Origin: [Streptosporangium] indianense
Lineage (GTDB): Bacteria; Actinomycetota; Actinomycetes; Streptomycetales; Streptomycetaceae
NCBI RefSeq assembly: GCF_021474405.1
Contig: NZ_JAKEIO010000034.1
Span: forward strand, 1-59,940
Reading direction: 5' to 3'
Length of the DNA: 59,940 bases
Positions 33,978-42,738 of the stretch are shown here, one piece after another. The notes under the pieces were generated by a model. It had not been told where the DNA came from, made no database searches, and worked only from the letters and a program-made list of their open reading frames with translations. The position numbers and the translations under genes were made by a program. The first letter of the stretch is position 1; each line of letters starts with the position of its first letter.

Positions 33978-34972
33978 AGGCCGGCGTCATGACCGAGGCG
34001 CCGGCACAGTCCGAGGCTCCCACCCCGGCCGGGCCGCCGGTGCGGCGGGGGCGGGCGAGTGCCGGTGCCGGACGGCTGGCGGCGCTGCTCGTCTCCCCCA
34101 CCCTGCTGGTGCTCACGGTCGTCGTGCTCTACCCGACCCTGATGGCGCTCAAGGAGTCGCTGTACGGGGCGAAGGGCCTGGACCCGGCGACCGGGTTCAT
34201 CAGCGACACCGAGCCGTTCGTCGGGCTGGGCAACTACGCCGAGATCTTCGGGGATGCCGGGGCTCGGTTCTGGAACGCCTTCTGGAACACCACGTTCTTC
34301 ACCGTCGTCACCGTCGGCCTGGAGACGGTGATCGGCGTGGCCATGGCGCTGATCATGCACAAGGCGTTCAAGGGCCGGGGCCTGGTGCGGGCCGGGATCC
34401 TGGTGCCCTGGGCCGTGCCGACGGCCATCTCCGGGCTGCTGTGGCGCTGGATCTTCAACAGCGACGGCGTCGCCAACGCGCTGCTCGGACAGCAGATCCT
34501 GTGGACCACCGAGGGCGTGCACGCCAAGGTCGCGGTCATCGTCGCGGAGGTGTGGAAGACGGCGCCGTTCATCGGGCTGCTGGTGCTGGCAGGACTCCAG
34601 GTGATCCCCACCGAGGTCTACGAGGCGGCCCGGATGGACGGGGCCCGCGCGGCGCGCCGGTTCTGGCACATCACCCTGCCGCTGGTGAAGCCGGCCCTGC
34701 TCGTGGCGGTGCTGTTCCGCTGCATGGACGCGCTGCGGATGTTCGACCTGCCTTACATCCTCGTCGGCGCGCAGAAGCACTCGGTGGAGACGCTGTCGAT
34801 GCTCGCGCAGAACGAGGCGTCCAACGTCCGCTTCGGACCGGCCTCCGCGTACGCGGTGATCCTCTTCCTCTACGTGTTCCTGATCGCGCTCGCGTTCGTC
34901 CGGCTGCTCGGTGCCGACCTCGTCGGCGGCGGGCGCGCCGGGAGGCGCCGTCGTACGGAGGTGACGGCATGA
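33974..34972 (+). CDS. CUT1 sugar ABC permease (MalF-like)
   Basis: A 332-residue integral membrane protein with six helices and the EAA motif EAARMDGARAARRFWHITLP, which docks to the ABC ATPase. It should form the transport channel with the MalG-like partner. The GTG overlaps the previous stop; an ATG at 33989 is an alternative that loses only five residues. The stop overlaps the malG-like start as ATGA. The start region is rich in Pro and Ala before the first helix (LLVSPTLLVLTVVVLYPTLM). Confidence 0.92.
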   Translation: MKAGVMTEAPAQSEAPTPAGPPVRRGRASAGAGRLAALLVSPTLLVLTVVVLYPTLMALKESLYGAKGLDPATGFISDTEPFVGLGNYAEIFGDAGARFWNAFWNTTFFTVVTVGLETVIGVAMALIMHKAFKGRGLVRAGILVPWAVPTAISGLLWRWIFNSDGVANALLGQQILWTTEGVHAKVAVIVAEVWKTAPFIGLLVLAGLQVIPTEVYEAARMDGARAARRFWHITLPLVKPALLVAVLFRCMDALRMFDLPYILVGAQKHSVETLSMLAQNEASNVRFGPASAYAVILFLYVFLIALAFVRLLGADLVGGGRAGRRRRTEVTA

Positions 34973-35805
34973 CGACCCTCACGGCGAAATGGCGGGGCGG
35001 GCTCGTGTACGCGGGTGTCGTCGCGGTCGTGGCGTACTGCCTGGCCCCCTTCTACTGGATGCTGGTCTCCAGCCTGCGCCGCACCGGCGACATCTTCGAC
35101 ACCTCGCTCGTCCCGTCCCCGCTGTCCTTCGAGAACTACCGGGCCGTGTTCGACCCGGCGCAGGGCTTCGGCCGGGCGCTGTTCAACAGCCTGGTCGTCG
35201 CCGGGATCACGACCGTCCTGGCGCTGGTGCTGGCCACGTTCACGGCGTACGCGATGGCGCGGCTGGAGTTCCGCGGCAAGCGGCTGATCCTGACGCTGAT
35301 CATCGCCACCTCGATGTTCCCGGTGGTGTCGATCGTGGTGCCGCTGCTGAAGCTGTTCACGGACATCGGCTGGATCAACACCTACCGGTCGATGATCGTG
35401 CCGAGCATGTCCTTCGCGCTGCCGCTGGCGGTGTGGAACCTGACCACGTTCTTCCGGCAGATGCCGGACGAGCTGGAGCACGCGGCGATGGTCGACGGCT
35501 GCACCCGCGGCCAGGCCTTCCGCAAGGTCATCGTGCCGCTGGCCGCGCCGGGCATCTTCACCACCGCGATCATCACGTTCATCGCGGCCTGGAACGAGTT
35601 CCTCATCGCCCTGTCGATGACCAACCGGCCGGGCATGCAGACCGCCACGGTCGCCATCTCCAAGTTCACCGGCGCGACGACCTACGAGACCCCGTTCGGC
35701 AGCCAGATGGCCGCGGGTGTGCTGGTCACCGTTCCGCTGGTGGTCATGGTGCTGCTCTTCCAGCGCCGGATCGTCGCCGGGCTCACCGCCGGCGCGGCCA
35801 AGTAG
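34969..35805 (+). CDS. CUT1 sugar ABC permease (MalG-like)
   Basis: A 278-residue permease with six helices. The EAA motif reads EHAAMVDGCTRGQAFRKVIV, close to the consensus, before PLAAPGIFTTAIITFIAAWN. It pairs with the MalF-like subunit. The ATG overlaps the previous stop by four bases, with GGAGGTG upstream. No ATPase gene is in the operon or the window; Streptomyces commonly use the shared ATPase MsiK for such systems, which is the likely partner. Confidence 0.93.
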   Translation: MTTLTAKWRGGLVYAGVVAVVAYCLAPFYWMLVSSLRRTGDIFDTSLVPSPLSFENYRAVFDPAQGFGRALFNSLVVAGITTVLALVLATFTAYAMARLEFRGKRLILTLIIATSMFPVVSIVVPLLKLFTDIGWINTYRSMIVPSMSFALPLAVWNLTTFFRQMPDELEHAAMVDGCTRGQAFRKVIVPLAAPGIFTTAIITFIAAWNEFLIALSMTNRPGMQTATVAISKFTGATTYETPFGSQMAAGVLVTVPLVVMVLLFQRRIVAGLTAGAAK

Positions 35806-35846
35806 CCCCACCCTGCCGCAGTTTCGCCCGCTTCAGAAGGAGCCTT

Positions 35847-37487
35847 GTGTCCCCCACCGCACCCTGGTGGCGCAGCGCCGTCATCTACCAGGTCTACATC
35901 CGCAGCTTCGCGGACGGCAACGGCGACGGCGTCGGCGACATCGCCGGCATCCGCTCCCGCCTGCCGTATCTGAAGTCGCTGGGCGTGGACGCCATCTGGA
36001 TCAACCCCTGGTACAAGTCGCCGATGGCCGACCACGGTTACGACGTCGCCGACTTCCGGGAGATCGACCCGGTCTTCGGCACCGTGGCCGACGCCGAGCG
36101 GCTCATCGAGGAAGCGCACGCGCTGGGGATCCGCGTGATCCCCGACATCGTGCCCAACCACACCTCCGACCGGCACGCCTGGTTCCGGGCGGCGCTGGCG
36201 GCCGGCCCCGGCAGCGCCGAACGCGAGCGCTACGTCTTCCGCGCCGGGCGCGGACCGGACGGCTCCCAGCCGCCGAACGACTGGGTGTCCTGCTTCGGCG
36301 GCCCGGCCTGGACCCGGCTGCCCGACGGGGAGTGGTACCTGCACCTGTTCGCGCCCGAGCAGCCCGACCTGAACTGGGAACACCCCGAGGTGCGGGAGGA
36401 GTTCGAGTCGATCCTGCGGTTCTGGTTCGGCCGGGGCGTCGACGGTTTCCGCATCGACGTCGCCCACGGGCTGGTCAAGCACCCGGAGCTGCCCGACCTG
36501 CCGCCCCGCCGGGACCCGGACGACGAGCGGCCCCGGCAGCACGTCGACCACCCGCACTGGGACCGGGACGAGGTGCACGAGATCTACCGGTCCTGGCGCA
36601 AGGTCGCCGACGAGTTCCCCGGCGACCGCTCCTTCGTCGCCGAGGCCTGGGCGGACACCCCCGAGCGGCTGGCGGCGTACGTCCGCCGGGACGGCCTGCA
36701 CACGGCCTTCAACTTCGACTTCCTGATGTCGAGCTGGGACGCGAAGGACCTGCGGTCGGTCATCGACGGCTCCCTCGGCATGCTCGGGGCGGTGGGCGCA
36801 CCGGCCACCTGGGTGCTGTCCAACCACGACGTCGTGCGCCACCCCAGCCGCTACGGCCGCCGGACGGTCAGGCGCTGGGTGGCCAACGAGAGCTACCGCC
36901 CCGACGGCCCCCTGGACCTCGACCTCGGCACCCGGCGCGCCCGTGCCGCCGCTCTGCTGATGCTCGCCCTGCCCGGCGGCGCCTACGTCTACCAGGGCGA
37001 GGAACTCGGGCTGCCGGAGGTCGAGGACCTGCCGGAGTCCGTTCTCCAGGACCCCACCTGGGAGCGCTCGGGGCGCACCGACCGCGGCCGCGACGGCTGC
37101 CGTGTCCCGATCCCGTGGACCGAGGGCGGCACGGCGTTCGGCTTCAGCCCCGAGGGCGCGACGGGCGAGCCGTGGCTGCCGCAGCCCGCCGAATGGGGCC
37201 GGTTCGCCGTGGCGGCCCAGTCGGGGGACACGACCTCGATGCTGGAGCTGTACCGGGCGGCGCTGGGCATCCGGCGCGACCATCCGGCCCTCGGCGACGG
37301 CTCGATGGACTGGCTGGACGCTCCCGAAGGGGTTCTCGCCTTCCGCCGGGAGCCCGGTTTCGTCTGCGTGGTGAACCTCTCGGCCGAGCCGTACGAGCTG
37401 CCGGCGTACTCCGCGCTGCTGCTGGCCTCCGGTCCGCTGAGGAACGGGCGTCTGGAGCCGGACCAGGCGGTGTGGCTGGCGGTCTGA
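35847..37487 (+). CDS. GH13 alpha-glucosidase (AglA-like)
   Basis: A 546-residue cytosolic glycoside hydrolase of family 13 (oligo-1,6-glucosidase/alpha-glucosidase type). The catalytic barrel starts WWRSAVIYQVYIRSFADGNG. The nucleophile is the Asp in DGFRIDVAHG, the acid/base the Glu in FVAEAWAD, and the transition-state Asp is in VLSNHDVVRH. It lacks a signal peptide, so it should cleave the imported alpha-glucosides to glucose. The GTG has AGAAGGAG just upstream and lies 41 bases after the permease stop. In S. coelicolor an alpha-glucosidase gene (aglA) is likewise placed behind malEFG. Confidence 0.93.
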   Translation: MSPTAPWWRSAVIYQVYIRSFADGNGDGVGDIAGIRSRLPYLKSLGVDAIWINPWYKSPMADHGYDVADFREIDPVFGTVADAERLIEEAHALGIRVIPDIVPNHTSDRHAWFRAALAAGPGSAERERYVFRAGRGPDGSQPPNDWVSCFGGPAWTRLPDGEWYLHLFAPEQPDLNWEHPEVREEFESILRFWFGRGVDGFRIDVAHGLVKHPELPDLPPRRDPDDERPRQHVDHPHWDRDEVHEIYRSWRKVADEFPGDRSFVAEAWADTPERLAAYVRRDGLHTAFNFDFLMSSWDAKDLRSVIDGSLGMLGAVGAPATWVLSNHDVVRHPSRYGRRTVRRWVANESYRPDGPLDLDLGTRRARAAALLMLALPGGAYVYQGEELGLPEVEDLPESVLQDPTWERSGRTDRGRDGCRVPIPWTEGGTAFGFSPEGATGEPWLPQPAEWGRFAVAAQSGDTTSMLELYRAALGIRRDHPALGDGSMDWLDAPEGVLAFRREPGFVCVVNLSAEPYELPAYSALLLASGPLRNGRLEPDQAVWLAV

Positions 37488-37536
37488 CCGCCCACACCAC
37501 CGCCCTGCACCGCTTCCGGCAGGGGCGGGAGCGGGC

Positions 37537-37691
37537 CGCGTCCGCGGGGCTCGGCTTGCCGGGGCGCACGGCCACGGCCGCATCCGCGGGGGGGCTCGGC
37601 TCGCCGGGGGGGGCACGGCTCGGCTTGCCGGGGCGCACGGCCCCGGTCGCGTCCGCGGGCTCGGCCTGGCCGGGGCGCACGGCCCCGGTCG
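37537..37691. repeat. Imperfect 42-base tandem repeats between convergent genes
   Basis: Four degenerate copies of a unit that begins CGCGTCCGCGGGGCTCGGC and continues TTGCCGGGGCGCACGGCC are found at about 37537, 37579, 37620 (partial) and 37648. The first and last copies are 42 bases long. The block is nearly all of the 224-base gap between the GH13 stop and the sensor-kinase stop. Because 42 is a multiple of three, frames remain open, but nothing suggests a real gene. Confidence 0.7.
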
Positions 37692-37711
37692 CGCGCCGCA
37701 CACCCGCCGGG

Positions 37712-39127
37712 TCAGTCGATCCCGCCGCCGACCGTGAATCCGGTGACCGTCCCGCCGCCTTCCCGCCGGAACGCGAACGGTGCTCCGCCGTGTGCGAGGG
37801 CCACCTCGCGGACGATGGACAGGCCGAGGCCGGAACCCGGCAGGGAACGGGCGTCGGCGGCCCGGTAGAAGCGGTCGAAGACCCGGGTGAGGTCGCGGTC
37901 GTCGATGCCCGGGCCGCGGTCGAGGACCTCGATGCGGATCCTGCCGGGCCGGGCGGGCCCCGAGACGACGATCTCGACTGGGGCCCTGCCGCCCTGGTCG
38001 AACTTGACGGCGTTCTCGACGAGGTTGGACAGCGCCCGGGTCAGCATCCCGGGCCGTCCGTCGGTCGTGGTGTCGCCGCTCGCGCGCAGCAGGATCTGCC
38101 GGCCGCTGCGGCGCCGGGCCGCCCCGGCGACCTCCTCTGCGATGTCGGCGACGTCCACCCGCTGCGGCGGCTCGGTGTCGGACTGTCCGGCCGCGAGATC
38201 CACCAGCTCGTTGACCAGATCGGTCAGCTCCCGGGCCTCCTGGCCGAGGTCGGCGACCAGCTCCTCGCGGGCCTGCGGCGGGAGTTCGTCGATCCGGCGC
38301 AGCAGGGAGATGTTGGTGCGCAGCGAGGTCAGCGGCGTGCGCAGCTCGTGGCCCGCGTCCTGGACCAGGCGGCGCTGGTCCTCCTCGGACTGCGCGAGCC
38401 GGCCCAGCATGCGGTCGAAGGCCCGGCCGAGGCGGCCCACCTCGTCGTGGCCGGCCACGGGCACCTGGATGCCCAGGCGGCGGGTGCGGGCGACGTCCTC
38501 GGCGGCGTCGGTCAGCACGACCAGGCGGCGGGTGATCCGCCGGGCCAGCCACCAGCCGAACAACCCGGCGCCCACCACCACGGCGGCCATCAGCAGCAGC
38601 GTCCGCTGCTGGAGCGCCCGCAGCAGATCCTCCACGTCGCTGAACTCCTGCGCGATCTGCACCGCGCCCCGGCCGCCGCCGAGGGAGACGGTGGCGACGC
38701 GGTAGACGTCGCTGCCCACGTCGACGTCCTTGTGCTCGGCCACCTGCCCGGAGCCGGCCGCGGCGGCGATCCGTACGTCGGTGCCGGTGACGGGCAGTCC
38801 GGGACTGCCCGCGTCGACGACGTGCCCGTCCGGGCCGAGCACCTGCACGTCCGTGCGGGCGGGCCGCACCAGGTCGTGGCCCGGCGCGGCGGACGAGAAG
38901 TCGCCGGGCGCCATGTGGTTCTGCCGCACCTCGTCGCGCAGGTCCTGCACGACCTCGTCGAACACGGTCTGCTGGTCCACCCGCACCAGCCGGGCTGCGG
39001 CACTGTAGGACAGGATGCCGACGAGGATGGTGACGGCCGCCGTCACCGCCGCGAAGGACACCGCGAAGGTGGTGCGCAGCGACACGAGCTTCGGCCGCCG
39101 CCCGGCCGGCAGGCGCAGGCGGCCCAC
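37712..39127 (-). CDS. Sensor histidine kinase of a two-component system
   Basis: A 471-residue membrane kinase. It has a first helix at about residues 19-40, an extracytoplasmic sensor of about 130 residues, a second helix at about 176-195, a HAMP domain, and the HisKA motif HELRTPL with the phospho-accepting His 260. The ATPase domain has the N box (NLVENAVKF), the G1 box DRGPGIDD and the G2 box GSGLGLSIV. It resembles the MprB/CutS type of OmpR-linked kinases. Its start follows the response-regulator stop by one base, so the pair is an operon. No target gene is obvious. Confidence 0.93.
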   Translation of the reverse strand: MGRLRLPAGRRPKLVSLRTTFAVSFAAVTAAVTILVGILSYSAAARLVRVDQQTVFDEVVQDLRDEVRQNHMAPGDFSSAAPGHDLVRPARTDVQVLGPDGHVVDAGSPGLPVTGTDVRIAAAAGSGQVAEHKDVDVGSDVYRVATVSLGGGRGAVQIAQEFSDVEDLLRALQQRTLLLMAAVVVGAGLFGWWLARRITRRLVVLTDAAEDVARTRRLGIQVPVAGHDEVGRLGRAFDRMLGRLAQSEEDQRRLVQDAGHELRTPLTSLRTNISLLRRIDELPPQAREELVADLGQEARELTDLVNELVDLAAGQSDTEPPQRVDVADIAEEVAGAARRRSGRQILLRASGDTTTDGRPGMLTRALSNLVENAVKFDQGGRAPVEIVVSGPARPGRIRIEVLDRGPGIDDRDLTRVFDRFYRAADARSLPGSGLGLSIVREVALAHGGAPFAFRREGGGTVTGFTVGGGID

Positions 39128-39847
39128 TCAGTCCTCCCGCAGCACGTAACCCACGCCACGCACCGTGTGGATCAGTTGCGGCGCGTCCGGCTCGTCGAGC
39201 TTGCGGCGCAGGTAGCCGACGTAGACGGCGAGGTTCTTCGAGCCGGGCCCGAAGTCGTAGCCCCAGATGCGGTCGTAGATCGTCGAGTGGTCGAGGACGA
39301 TGCCCGCGTTGCGGACCAGCAGCTCCAGCAGTTCGAACTCGGTGCGGGTCAGCTCCAGCTCGCGCGCGCCCCGCCAGGCCCGGCGGGCCTGCGGGTCCAT
39401 GCGCAGGCCGGCGGCCTCGAGGAACCGCTCGGGGAGCGGCCTGGGCGTCTCGGCCGCGGGGGCGCCGCCGGTGCCCACCAGGCTGGTGCGGCGCAGCAGG
39501 GCGCGCAGCCGGGCGAAGACCTCCTCCACGTCGAAGGGTTTGACCACGTAGTCGTCGGCGCCCGCGTCCAGCCCGGCGATCCGGTCGGCGGTCTCGACGA
39601 GGGCGGTCAGCATCAGCACCGGCGTCCGGTCCCCCTCGGCGCGCAGCACCCGGCACACCTGGAGCCCGTCGATGCCGGGCATCATCACGTCCAGCAGGAG
39701 GACGTCCGGACGGTTGCGGTGGGCCTGCGCCAGCGCCTCGACACCGTCGGCGACCGCCATGACCTGGTAGCCCTCCAGGGTCAGGGCGCGCTCCAGGGCG
39801 TTGCGGATGGCGCGGTCGTCTTCGGCGAGCAGCACGGTGTGGGGCAC
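39128..39847 (-). CDS. OmpR-family response regulator
   Basis: A 239-residue regulator. The receiver domain has Asp 10/11, the phospho-accepting Asp 53 (DVLLLDVMMPGIDG), Thr/Ser 81-type and Lys 103 (VVKPFDVEEV). The C-terminal winged helix has TRTEFELLELLVRNAG and VRGVGYVLRED. It is first of the two-gene operon with the sensor kinase. The neighbouring alpha-glucoside locus is transcribed toward it and is not evidently related. Confidence 0.95.
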   Translation of the reverse strand: MPHTVLLAEDDRAIRNALERALTLEGYQVMAVADGVEALAQAHRNRPDVLLLDVMMPGIDGLQVCRVLRAEGDRTPVLMLTALVETADRIAGLDAGADDYVVKPFDVEEVFARLRALLRRTSLVGTGGAPAAETPRPLPERFLEAAGLRMDPQARRAWRGARELELTRTEFELLELLVRNAGIVLDHSTIYDRIWGYDFGPGSKNLAVYVGYLRRKLDEPDAPQLIHTVRGVGYVLRED

Positions 39848-39964
39848 GCGTCCAGTGTGCCAAGCCGCCCCGCGCCCGGGACCGTATGCGCTGCGCCGGG
39901 GCGTCCTTCTTACTCGGCTCTCACCAGGGGCGGGGCGGCCTCGCGGCCGGGCCCCGCCGTCCCC

Positions 39965-41041
39965 TCACCATCGGGCCCGGGCGAGGCGGGCCGGGTGCGT
40001 CGGGGCGTCCGGGACGTCCGCCGGGCGGTCCACGGCGAACTCCTTGCGCAGCACCGGCACGACCTCCTCGCCGAGCAGGTCGATCTGCTCCAGCACGGTC
40101 TTCAGCGGCAGCCCGGCGTGGTCGATCAGGAACAGCTGGCGCTGGTAGTCGCCCGCGTAGTCGCGGAAGGCCAGGGTCTTCTCGATGACCTGCTGCGGGG
40201 AGCCCACGGTCAGCGGCGTCTGCTCCATGAAGTCCTCCAGCGACGGGCCGTGCCCGTACACCGGGGCGACGTCGAAGTAGGGGCGGAACTCGCGCACCGC
40301 GTCCTGGGCGTTCTTCCGCATGAAGACGTGCCCGCCGAGACCGACGATCGCCTGCTCGGGCGTGCCGTGCCCGTAGTGGGCGTACCGCTCGCGGTACAGC
40401 TCGACCATGCGCTTGGTGTGGTCGGCCGGCCAGAAGATGTTGTTGTGGAAGAAGCCGTCGCCGTAGAACGCGGCCTGCTCGGCGATCTCCGGGGAGCGGA
40501 TCGACCCGTGCCAGACGAACGGCGGTACGCCGTCCAGCGGGCGGGGCGTGGCCGTGAAGCCCTGCAGGGGCGTGCGGAACGTGCCCTCCCAGTCGACGAC
40601 GTCCTCGCGCCAGAGGCGGTGCAGGAGGGCGTAGTTCTCGACGGCGAGGTTGATGCCCTGCCGGATGTCCTGCCCGAACCAGGGGTAGACCGGGCCGGTG
40701 TTCCCGCGGCCCAGCATCAGGTCGACCCGCCCGTCGGCCAGGTGCTGGAGCATCGCGAAGTCCTCGGCGATCTTCACGGGGTCGTTGGTGGTGATCAGGG
40801 TCGTCGCCGTGGAGAGGATCAGCCGCTCGGTGCGGGCCGCGACGTAGCCGAGCATCGTGGTGGGGGACGAGGGCACGAACGGCGGGTTGTGGTGCTCACC
40901 GGTCGCGAAGACGTCGAGGCCCACCTCCTCGGCCTTCAGCGCGATGGCCACCATGGCCTTGATCCGCTCGCGTTCCGTGGGCGTCCGGCCGGTGGTGGGG
41001 TCGGGCGTGACGTCGCCGACGCTGAAGATCCCGAACTGCAT
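39965..41041 (-). CDS. LLM-class flavin-dependent oxidoreductase
   Basis: A 358-residue luciferase-like monooxygenase or F420/FMN-dependent oxidoreductase with the TIM-barrel fold. It begins MQFGIFSVGDVTPDPTTGRT and contains FATGEHHNPPFVPSSPTTML and the VDLMLGRGNTGPVY segment, usual flavin-binding landmarks. The substrate is unknown. A GGAGG lies 10 bases before the ATG, and the promoter sits inside a clear palindrome at 41055-41084. The gene appears monocistronic. Confidence 0.92.
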   Translation of the reverse strand: MQFGIFSVGDVTPDPTTGRTPTERERIKAMVAIALKAEEVGLDVFATGEHHNPPFVPSSPTTMLGYVAARTERLILSTATTLITTNDPVKIAEDFAMLQHLADGRVDLMLGRGNTGPVYPWFGQDIRQGINLAVENYALLHRLWREDVVDWEGTFRTPLQGFTATPRPLDGVPPFVWHGSIRSPEIAEQAAFYGDGFFHNNIFWPADHTKRMVELYRERYAHYGHGTPEQAIVGLGGHVFMRKNAQDAVREFRPYFDVAPVYGHGPSLEDFMEQTPLTVGSPQQVIEKTLAFRDYAGDYQRQLFLIDHAGLPLKTVLEQIDLLGEEVVPVLRKEFAVDRPADVPDAPTHPARLARARW

Positions 41042-41054
41042 GCTCGCTCACCCT

Positions 41055-41084
41055 CCAGGTTGTTTACTGTTCAACTATACCTGG
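41055..41084. promoter_or_regulatory. Palindromic operator/promoter of the LLM oxidoreductase gene
   Basis: An outer inverted repeat CCAGGT (41055-41060) and ACCTGG (41079-41084) encloses an AT-rich core with the inner arms GTTG (41059-41062) and CAAC (41072-41075). On the minus strand the sequence TATAGT (about 41080-41075) could be the -10 box, which would give a leader of about 30 bases. A repressor bound here would block transcription. The AT-rich core is unlike the surroundings. Confidence 0.5.
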
Positions 41085-41105
41085 GGAACGGCGGCCCACG
41101 TGCGC

Positions 41106-41723
41106 CTATTCCCGCGAGGAAGCCTGGGCGGTCCGGCCCCAGGACGGGGCACGGCCGGTCCGCGCCAGCAGCCGCTCGAACGCCGACGCGTCCTCGCCCA
41201 CCGGCACCGGCTCACCGAACACGCCCATCTTCCGGGCCGTCGGCGCCAGCTGGTCCACCGCGCCCGCCAGCTCTGCCACGACCGCCTCGTCGGCACCCGG
41301 GTCGTCCTGGCCGGTCGCCCTCGCCAGGTCCCACACGTGCACCGTCAGGTCCAGCAGCGCCATCGAACCGACCAGCCGCGCGGGCATGCCCATGGCGCCG
41401 GTGGTGCCCTCCTCGGCACCGGGCGCGGACCAGGCCGCCACCAGCCGGTCCGCCTCCCCCACCAGCCGCTCCCGCCAGTCGGGGCTCTCGGCGACCACGT
41501 CGGCCGCCCCCGAGAAGTCCGAGGCCTCCTTCGCGGCCAGCCGCTGGAACTGCACGATCACCTGGAAGAGATGACCGGCCAGGGCCCGCACGTCGTACTC
41601 GGCGCAGGGCGTCGGGGCGCCGAGCGCCGCGTCCGGGATGCCCCGCACCACCGGCACCGCCCGCCGACTCGCCAGGGCCAGCAGCTCACCGATGCCGTGG
41701 GTCTTCACCGCTTTCGTGTCCAT
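41106..41723 (-). CDS. TIGR03086-family metal-binding protein (mycothiol maleylpyruvate isomerase/DinB type)
   Basis: A 205-residue four-helix protein of the MDMPI N-terminal/DinB-like superfamily, in which mycothiol-dependent enzymes bind a zinc ion. The segments PCAEYDVRALAGHLFQVIVQ (first His) and LLDLTVHVWDLARATGQDD (second and third positions) match the TIGR03086 group. The role is not known; thiol-dependent detoxification is a guess. The ATG at 41723 is typical. It is divergent from the AraC-type gene, with 62 bases between the starts. Confidence 0.85.
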   Translation of the reverse strand: MDTKAVKTHGIGELLALASRRAVPVVRGIPDAALGAPTPCAEYDVRALAGHLFQVIVQFQRLAAKEASDFSGAADVVAESPDWRERLVGEADRLVAAWSAPGAEEGTTGAMGMPARLVGSMALLDLTVHVWDLARATGQDDPGADEAVVAELAGAVDQLAPTARKMGVFGEPVPVGEDASAFERLLARTGRAPSWGRTAQASSRE

Positions 41724-41785
41724 ACCCCGACCGTAGGCAGCCCCACAGCCGCCCTTCTTGAAGAAACGCGACGTACGATCCGGCC

Positions 41786-42619
41786 ATGGAGGCACCCCGC
41801 CACGACACCCGCGGGATCGTCGACCCGTCCGGGCTGCTGGACCACGTCCGCTTCCGCCGCCACGAGCCCGCCGGGCCGTTGCGCCGGTACGTCGAGTGGT
41901 ACTGGCTCATCGACTGGGACCTGCCCGCGCCCTACGCCTCCCACGTCGTCCCGCACCCCGCCGTCAACCTCACCTTCCAGTGGGACGAGGACGAGGGCCC
42001 GCCGTACGCCGAGGTCACCGGCGTCGCCCTCGGCCTCTACACCAGGAAGCTCACCGGGCGGGGCCGTGTCTGCGGGGCGAAGTTCCGCCCCGGCGGCTTC
42101 CGGCCGTACGCCCCGGACGACCCGGTCTCCCGGTGGACGGGCCGCGCGCTGCCCGCCCGGGAGGTGTTCCCGCAGATCACCGGCGACACCGCCCGCTCCG
42201 TCGTCACCGCCGCCGACGACCGGGACCGGGTGGCCGCCCTGGACGCCTTCCTGCTCTCCCTGCCGTGCGCCCCGGACCCGCAGGCCGACCTCGCGATCGA
42301 CCTCGTCCGCCGCATCCGCACGGACCGCACCGTGCGCCGCGTCGGCGACCTCGCCCACGAGCAGGGCCTGTCGATGCGGGCCCTGCAACGGCTGTTCGCC
42401 GCCTGGGTGGGGGTGAGCCCCAAGTGGGTGGTCCTCCGCTACCGCATCCACGAGGCCCTCGAACAGGCCGGCACCCGCGACGCCATCGACTGGGCCGCCC
42501 TGGCCGCCGACCTCGGCTACGCCGACCAGGCCCACCTGGTACGCGACTTCACGGCGACGGTGGGGGTGCCGCCCACGGCGTACGCGGCGGAGGTCAGGGC
42601 CGGACGCGCCGGCCCCTAG
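41786..42619 (+). CDS. AraC-family transcriptional regulator
   Basis: A 277-residue regulator with a DUF6597-like N-terminal domain (LRRYVEWYWLIDWDLPAPYA and SHVVPHPAVNLTF) and a C-terminal AraC DNA-binding domain (RRVGDLAHEQGLSMRALQRL, then LAADLGYADQAHLVRDF). It is divergent from the TIGR03086 gene and may control it. The ATG at 41786 is the natural start. Confidence 0.9.
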   Translation: MEAPRHDTRGIVDPSGLLDHVRFRRHEPAGPLRRYVEWYWLIDWDLPAPYASHVVPHPAVNLTFQWDEDEGPPYAEVTGVALGLYTRKLTGRGRVCGAKFRPGGFRPYAPDDPVSRWTGRALPAREVFPQITGDTARSVVTAADDRDRVAALDAFLLSLPCAPDPQADLAIDLVRRIRTDRTVRRVGDLAHEQGLSMRALQRLFAAWVGVSPKWVVLRYRIHEALEQAGTRDAIDWAALAADLGYADQAHLVRDFTATVGVPPTAYAAEVRAGRAGP

Positions 42620-42738
42620 GTCGAGTCCCGGAGGCGCTCGACGGGCGGTTCGAGTAGGACGACGCCGCCGAGACGAGCGCGCCACTCGTCGATCCGCCGG
42701 CCGTTGTCGAGCCGCCGGTCGAGGAACCCCGCACCCGG
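42620..42738 (-). other. In-frame extension after the oxidoreductase stop, possible relic
   Basis: On the minus strand the frame after the oxidoreductase TAG (42739-42741) stays open for about 40 codons (GFLDRRLDNGRRIDEWRARL, then GGVVLLEPPVERLRDST) to another TAG. Its third positions are nearly all G or C, as in real genes. It lacks its own start codon with a ribosome site. It could be the worn 3' end of another gene or a C-terminal extension cut off by a new stop. I do not recognise it. Confidence 0.25.

Noticed and set aside
35717..41761. A plus-strand open frame of about 2000 codons
   Set aside because: It runs antisense or out of frame through the well-supported GH13, kinase, response-regulator and LLM genes. 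Such frames arise from high GC content. Its product is low-complexity and has no family features.
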